Source of the DNA: Nitrospira defluvii
GTDB lineage: Bacteria > Nitrospirota > Nitrospiria > Nitrospirales > Nitrospiraceae
Length of the DNA: 6,986 nt
Assembly: GCA_016199015.1 (NCBI GenBank)
Contig: JACQHN010000515.1
Location: 1-6,986, forward strand
Reading direction: 5' to 3'
Shown: in pieces, positions 6,044-6,986 of the stretch
How the letters are laid out: each line of letters opens with the position of its first letter
How positions within the stretch are numbered: position 1 is the stretch's first letter
The notes under the pieces: generated by a model
The model's input: the letters and a program-made list of their open reading frames with translations, nothing else
Database searches by the model: none
What the model was told of the DNA's origin: nothing
Program-made: the position numbers and the translations under genes

Positions 6044-6096
6044 CGACGCTTCGCGTCGACTGATGGCAAGCGTTGAGCCGACGCTTCGCGTCGACT
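6025..6096 (+). repeat. 35-bp tandem duplication spanning an attC R' box
   Basis: Bases 6025-6061 recur exactly at 6060-6096 (37 matching bases, period 35). Each copy holds the attC L' end TGATGGCAAGC, an R' box GTTGAGC (6037-6043 and 6072-6078) and the hairpin CGACGCTTCGCGTCG. The junction therefore has two potential crossover points 35 bases apart. It looks like slippage or an aberrant recombination event. Confidence 0.95.
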
Positions 6097-6134
6097 CAAC
6101 GGCTCCGCGGATGGTCCTCCGCGGGCCATTAGGC
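6094..6134 (+). repeat. Short attC site (41 bp) with altered R' box
   Basis: R'' ACTCAAC (6094-6100) is a one-mismatch complement of the GTTGAGC at 6072, defining a gene-less micro-cassette 6073-6128. The interior is GGC-t-CCGCGGA (6101-6111), loop TGGTCC, and TCCGCGG-GCC (6118-6127), with T6104 extrahelical. The R' box reads ATTAGGC (6128-6134): the conserved G at the crossover is A, although the next cassette's own R'' (6813) shows that this is the true boundary. Confidence 0.72.
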
Positions 6135-6145
6135 TGCAACAAGAC

Positions 6146-6226
6146 ATGCCAAGCGCCATGCAGGCCGATGCTTGCCGTACTTGCGGCGGCGAAGCTCAGT
6201 ACTTCCGCAGCGTTTGCCTGGAATGA
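6146..6226 (+). pseudogene. Small zinc-ribbon-like ORF remnant (26 codons)
   Basis: An ATG at 6146 opens a 26-codon frame, MPSAMQADACRTCGGEAQYF..., with C10-x2-C13-G-G-E and C24-L-E followed at once by TGA. In a complete zinc ribbon the fourth cysteine would sit exactly at this TGA, and TGC differs from TGA by one base. The frame continues open and in register into the ATG at 6245 of the next gene. It could be a small leader peptide or a zinc ribbon broken by a nonsense change. No clear ribosome site precedes it. Confidence 0.3.
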
Positions 6227-6259
6227 CTGCACCGGTTCGACTTAATGCTGGGGGTTTCA

Positions 6260-6721
6260 ATGAAACGCATCGCATTTTTCGTTGTTCTGCTCGCACTGAG
6301 CACCGAGTTATGGGCGGCCAGTCCGTGGAGCGGGGTTTGGGTCCTGCGCGATCCCACGACGAAGTTTCGACTCACGATGACTTTGGAGGAAGTGGGCGCC
6401 GGATGGAAAATTACCTGCCGGATTCCCGTCCCGGATGCGCCTGGCGCCGCCGTCACCAGTGTCATGACGATCGAGACAGCGCTCGACGGCAAGGAGGTTC
6501 CCAATCTAGTGGACGGCAAGCCATCAGGCCAAACGATGGAGATCCGGAAGATCGACAGCCACCACACCTTCACCGTCGTCAAGTTCCAGGGGCAGCAGAC
6601 GGGTATCTCGAAGTCGGAACTCTCGCCCGATGGCAAGACAATAAAGACCGAGAACAATATCGCAGTGTCCGGTCCCAACGGGCCGGCCGGAAAGCAGGTG
6701 CAGTATTGGGACAAGCAGTAA
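6260..6721 (+). CDS. Small exported hypothetical protein
   Basis: A 153-residue protein with a clear N-terminal signal peptide: MKR, hydrophobic core IAFFVVLLAL, and a likely cut near A19 (ELWA/AS). The mature ~134 residues start SPWSGVWVLRDPTTKF, a W-x-G-x-W opening typical of small beta-rich, lipocalin-like periplasmic proteins. They continue with alternating strands (TMTIRK-like segments, a SPDGKTI turn and a final VQYWDKQ strand). I recognise this general type but not a named family, and its function is unknown. One cysteine remains in the mature part, so no disulfide is expected. The start at 6260 was preferred over the in-frame ATG at 6245 because GGGGG lies at 6250-6254 and the signal peptide then begins properly. 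It is alone in its cassette after a 131-base leader, and 91 bases lie between its stop and the attC with nothing recognised. Confidence 0.85.
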   Translation: MKRIAFFVVLLALSTELWAASPWSGVWVLRDPTTKFRLTMTLEEVGAGWKITCRIPVPDAPGAAVTSVMTIETALDGKEVPNLVDGKPSGQTMEIRKIDSHHTFTVVKFQGQQTGISKSELSPDGKTIKTENNIAVSGPNGPAGKQVQYWDKQ

Positions 6722-6812
6722 CGGAACAGGTGCTCCGCTTGGTTCCTGTCGCCGCAGGCTTGTGGCACATTGAACGCATGCCCGCATCTACTGCGGTGGC
6801 CACGAGGCTGCG

Positions 6813-6874
6813 GCCTAACCCTTCCATCGAGCGGACGTCCAACGGCTGACCGCCACTCATGTCAAACGTTAGGC
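6813..6874 (+). repeat. attC site (62 bp) of cassette 8
   Basis: R'' GCCTAAC (6813-6819) is complementary to the TTAGGC that opens this cassette (6129-6134). R' is GTTAGGC (6868-6874). The CATCGAGCGG and CCGCCACTCATG arms pair with extrahelical bases round a GACGTCCAACGGCTGA loop, a typical chromosomal-integron attC. Confidence 0.92.
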
Positions 6875-6875
6875 C

Positions 6876-6904
6876 TTGTTGCGTGATGCGCAACCTGCTA
6901 TACC
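6876..6904 (+). promoter_or_regulatory. Probable promoter of the HigB-like cassette
   Basis: A -35-like TTGTTG (6876-6881) is separated by 17 bases from TATACC (6899-6904), which is preceded by an extended -10 TGC (6896-6898). Transcription would begin near 6911, at or beside the GTG start, so the mRNA may be leaderless. This is the only convincing promoter seen in the window. Confidence 0.6.
6878..6894. promoter_or_regulatory. Palindromic operator candidate in the HigB promoter
   Basis: A perfect inverted repeat GTTGCG-tgatg-CGCAAC lies between the -35 and -10 elements. A bound repressor there would block RNA polymerase. HigA-type antitoxins commonly repress their own operon through such palindromes, so this is a candidate site for the antitoxin expected just beyond the window. 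Confidence 0.5.
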
Positions 6905-6910
6905 TGGCAT

Positions 6911-6986
6911 GTGATCCAATCATTCCGACACAAAGGGCTAAGGAAGTTCTTTGAGTCGGGGAGCGCGGCGGGTATCCAACCGCACC
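6911..6986 (+). CDS. higB: HigB-like type II toxin, 5' part (cut by window end)
   Basis: The first 25 codons, VIQSFRHKGLRKFFESGSAA and then GIQPH, match the N-terminus of HigB-family toxins (RelE superfamily), in which (M/V)IQSFxHKGLxxFFExG is highly characteristic. These are mRNA-cleaving, ribosome-dependent toxins of about 92 residues, normally followed by higA. The start must be GTG at 6911: an in-frame stop at 6884-6886 closes the frame upstream and no other usual start codon lies between. No Shine-Dalgarno sequence is present, which fits the predicted transcription start next to the GTG. The downstream part and the antitoxin are outside the window. Integron HigBA cassettes with their own promoter are a known kind of array-stabilising module. 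Confidence 0.9.
   Translation, partial: MIQSFRHKGLRKFFESGSAAGIQPH

Larger units (their letters stand above)
1..6986 (+). mobile_element. Integron gene-cassette array (interior segment)
   Basis: Nine consecutive gene cassettes plus one gene-less micro-cassette all point the same way. Each ends in an attC-like site, and crossover points lie between G and TT of the GTTRRRY boxes. Boundaries read from the sequence: cassette 1, 35-1126; 2, 1127-1784; 3, 1785-2518; 4, 2519-3275; 5, 3276-4510; 6, 4511-5383; 7, 5384-6037; duplicated unit 6038-6072; micro-cassette 6073-6128; 8, 6129-6868; 9, from 6869 onward. The R'' box of each cassette is complementary to the box at its own 5' end, as expected for a cassette that circularises through its own attC. 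No integrase, attI or resistance gene is visible. Leaders are 20-130 bases and no gap without a gene exceeds 300 bases. Base composition shifts between cassettes: the methyltransferase is GC-rich, while the HNH and DUF4258 genes are AT-richer. This fits separate origins. Confidence 0.95.

Noticed and set aside
6025..6096. CRISPR-like repeat
   Set aside because: Only two copies, directly adjacent with no spacer between them, and containing attC boxes.
6224..6226. TGA read as selenocysteine
   Set aside because: A zinc-ribbon position is not a usual selenocysteine site and no downstream SECIS-like element was recognised; a stop is simpler.
6196..6768. 190-residue open frame on the - strand
   Set aside because: Antisense shadow of the exported-protein gene, without motif or start signal.
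6172..6849. 225-residue + strand frame overlapping the exported protein and running into attC
   Set aside because: Low-complexity, arginine-rich out-of-frame reading of the real gene at 6260-6721; it crosses into the attC and has no ribosome site.

Overview
The window is an uninterrupted stretch of an integron gene-cassette array. All genes lie on the + strand, each is preceded by a short leader, and each is followed by an attC recombination site with a 7-base R'' box (GCCTAAC-like) and a 7-base R' box (GTTAGGC-like). No integrase gene or attI is present, so this is an interior piece of an array. The many unrelated cassettes, the absence of antibiotic-resistance genes and the presence of toxin-antitoxin cassettes suggest a sedentary chromosomal integron. 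The attC style and base composition fit an environmental gammaproteobacterium (possibly Xanthomonadales-like), but the host cannot be fixed from this sequence.

Layout: partial attC (1-40); cassette 1, TIR-domain protein; cassette 2, unknown protein with a possible nuclease-like core; cassette 3, DUF998 membrane protein; cassette 4, second unknown protein with a comparable possible nuclease-like core; cassette 5, O-methyltransferase; cassette 6, HNH-nuclease protein; cassette 7, a two-gene DUF4258 / YgiT-type zinc-finger toxin-antitoxin-like pair; a scrambled junction with a 35-bp tandem duplication, a gene-less micro-cassette and a damaged R' box; cassette 8, small exported protein; cassette 9, the first 25 codons of a HigB-like toxin, cut by the window end.

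The cassette boundaries can be checked internally. In seven full cassettes the R'' box is the exact or one-mismatch complement of the box at that cassette's own 5' end, not simply of the next cassette's. The attC sites fall into two classes: ordinary 62-80 bp sites, and very short 37-43 bp sites built round a near-identical CCGCGGA/TCCGCGG hairpin that recurs after unrelated genes.

The genes do not form a metabolic pathway. Several (TIR, HNH, two possible nuclease-fold proteins, two toxin-antitoxin modules) are of types linked to phage defence or genetic stability. Most cassettes show no promoter and presumably depend on read-through. The HigB cassette is the exception, with a good extended -10 promoter and a palindrome inside it.
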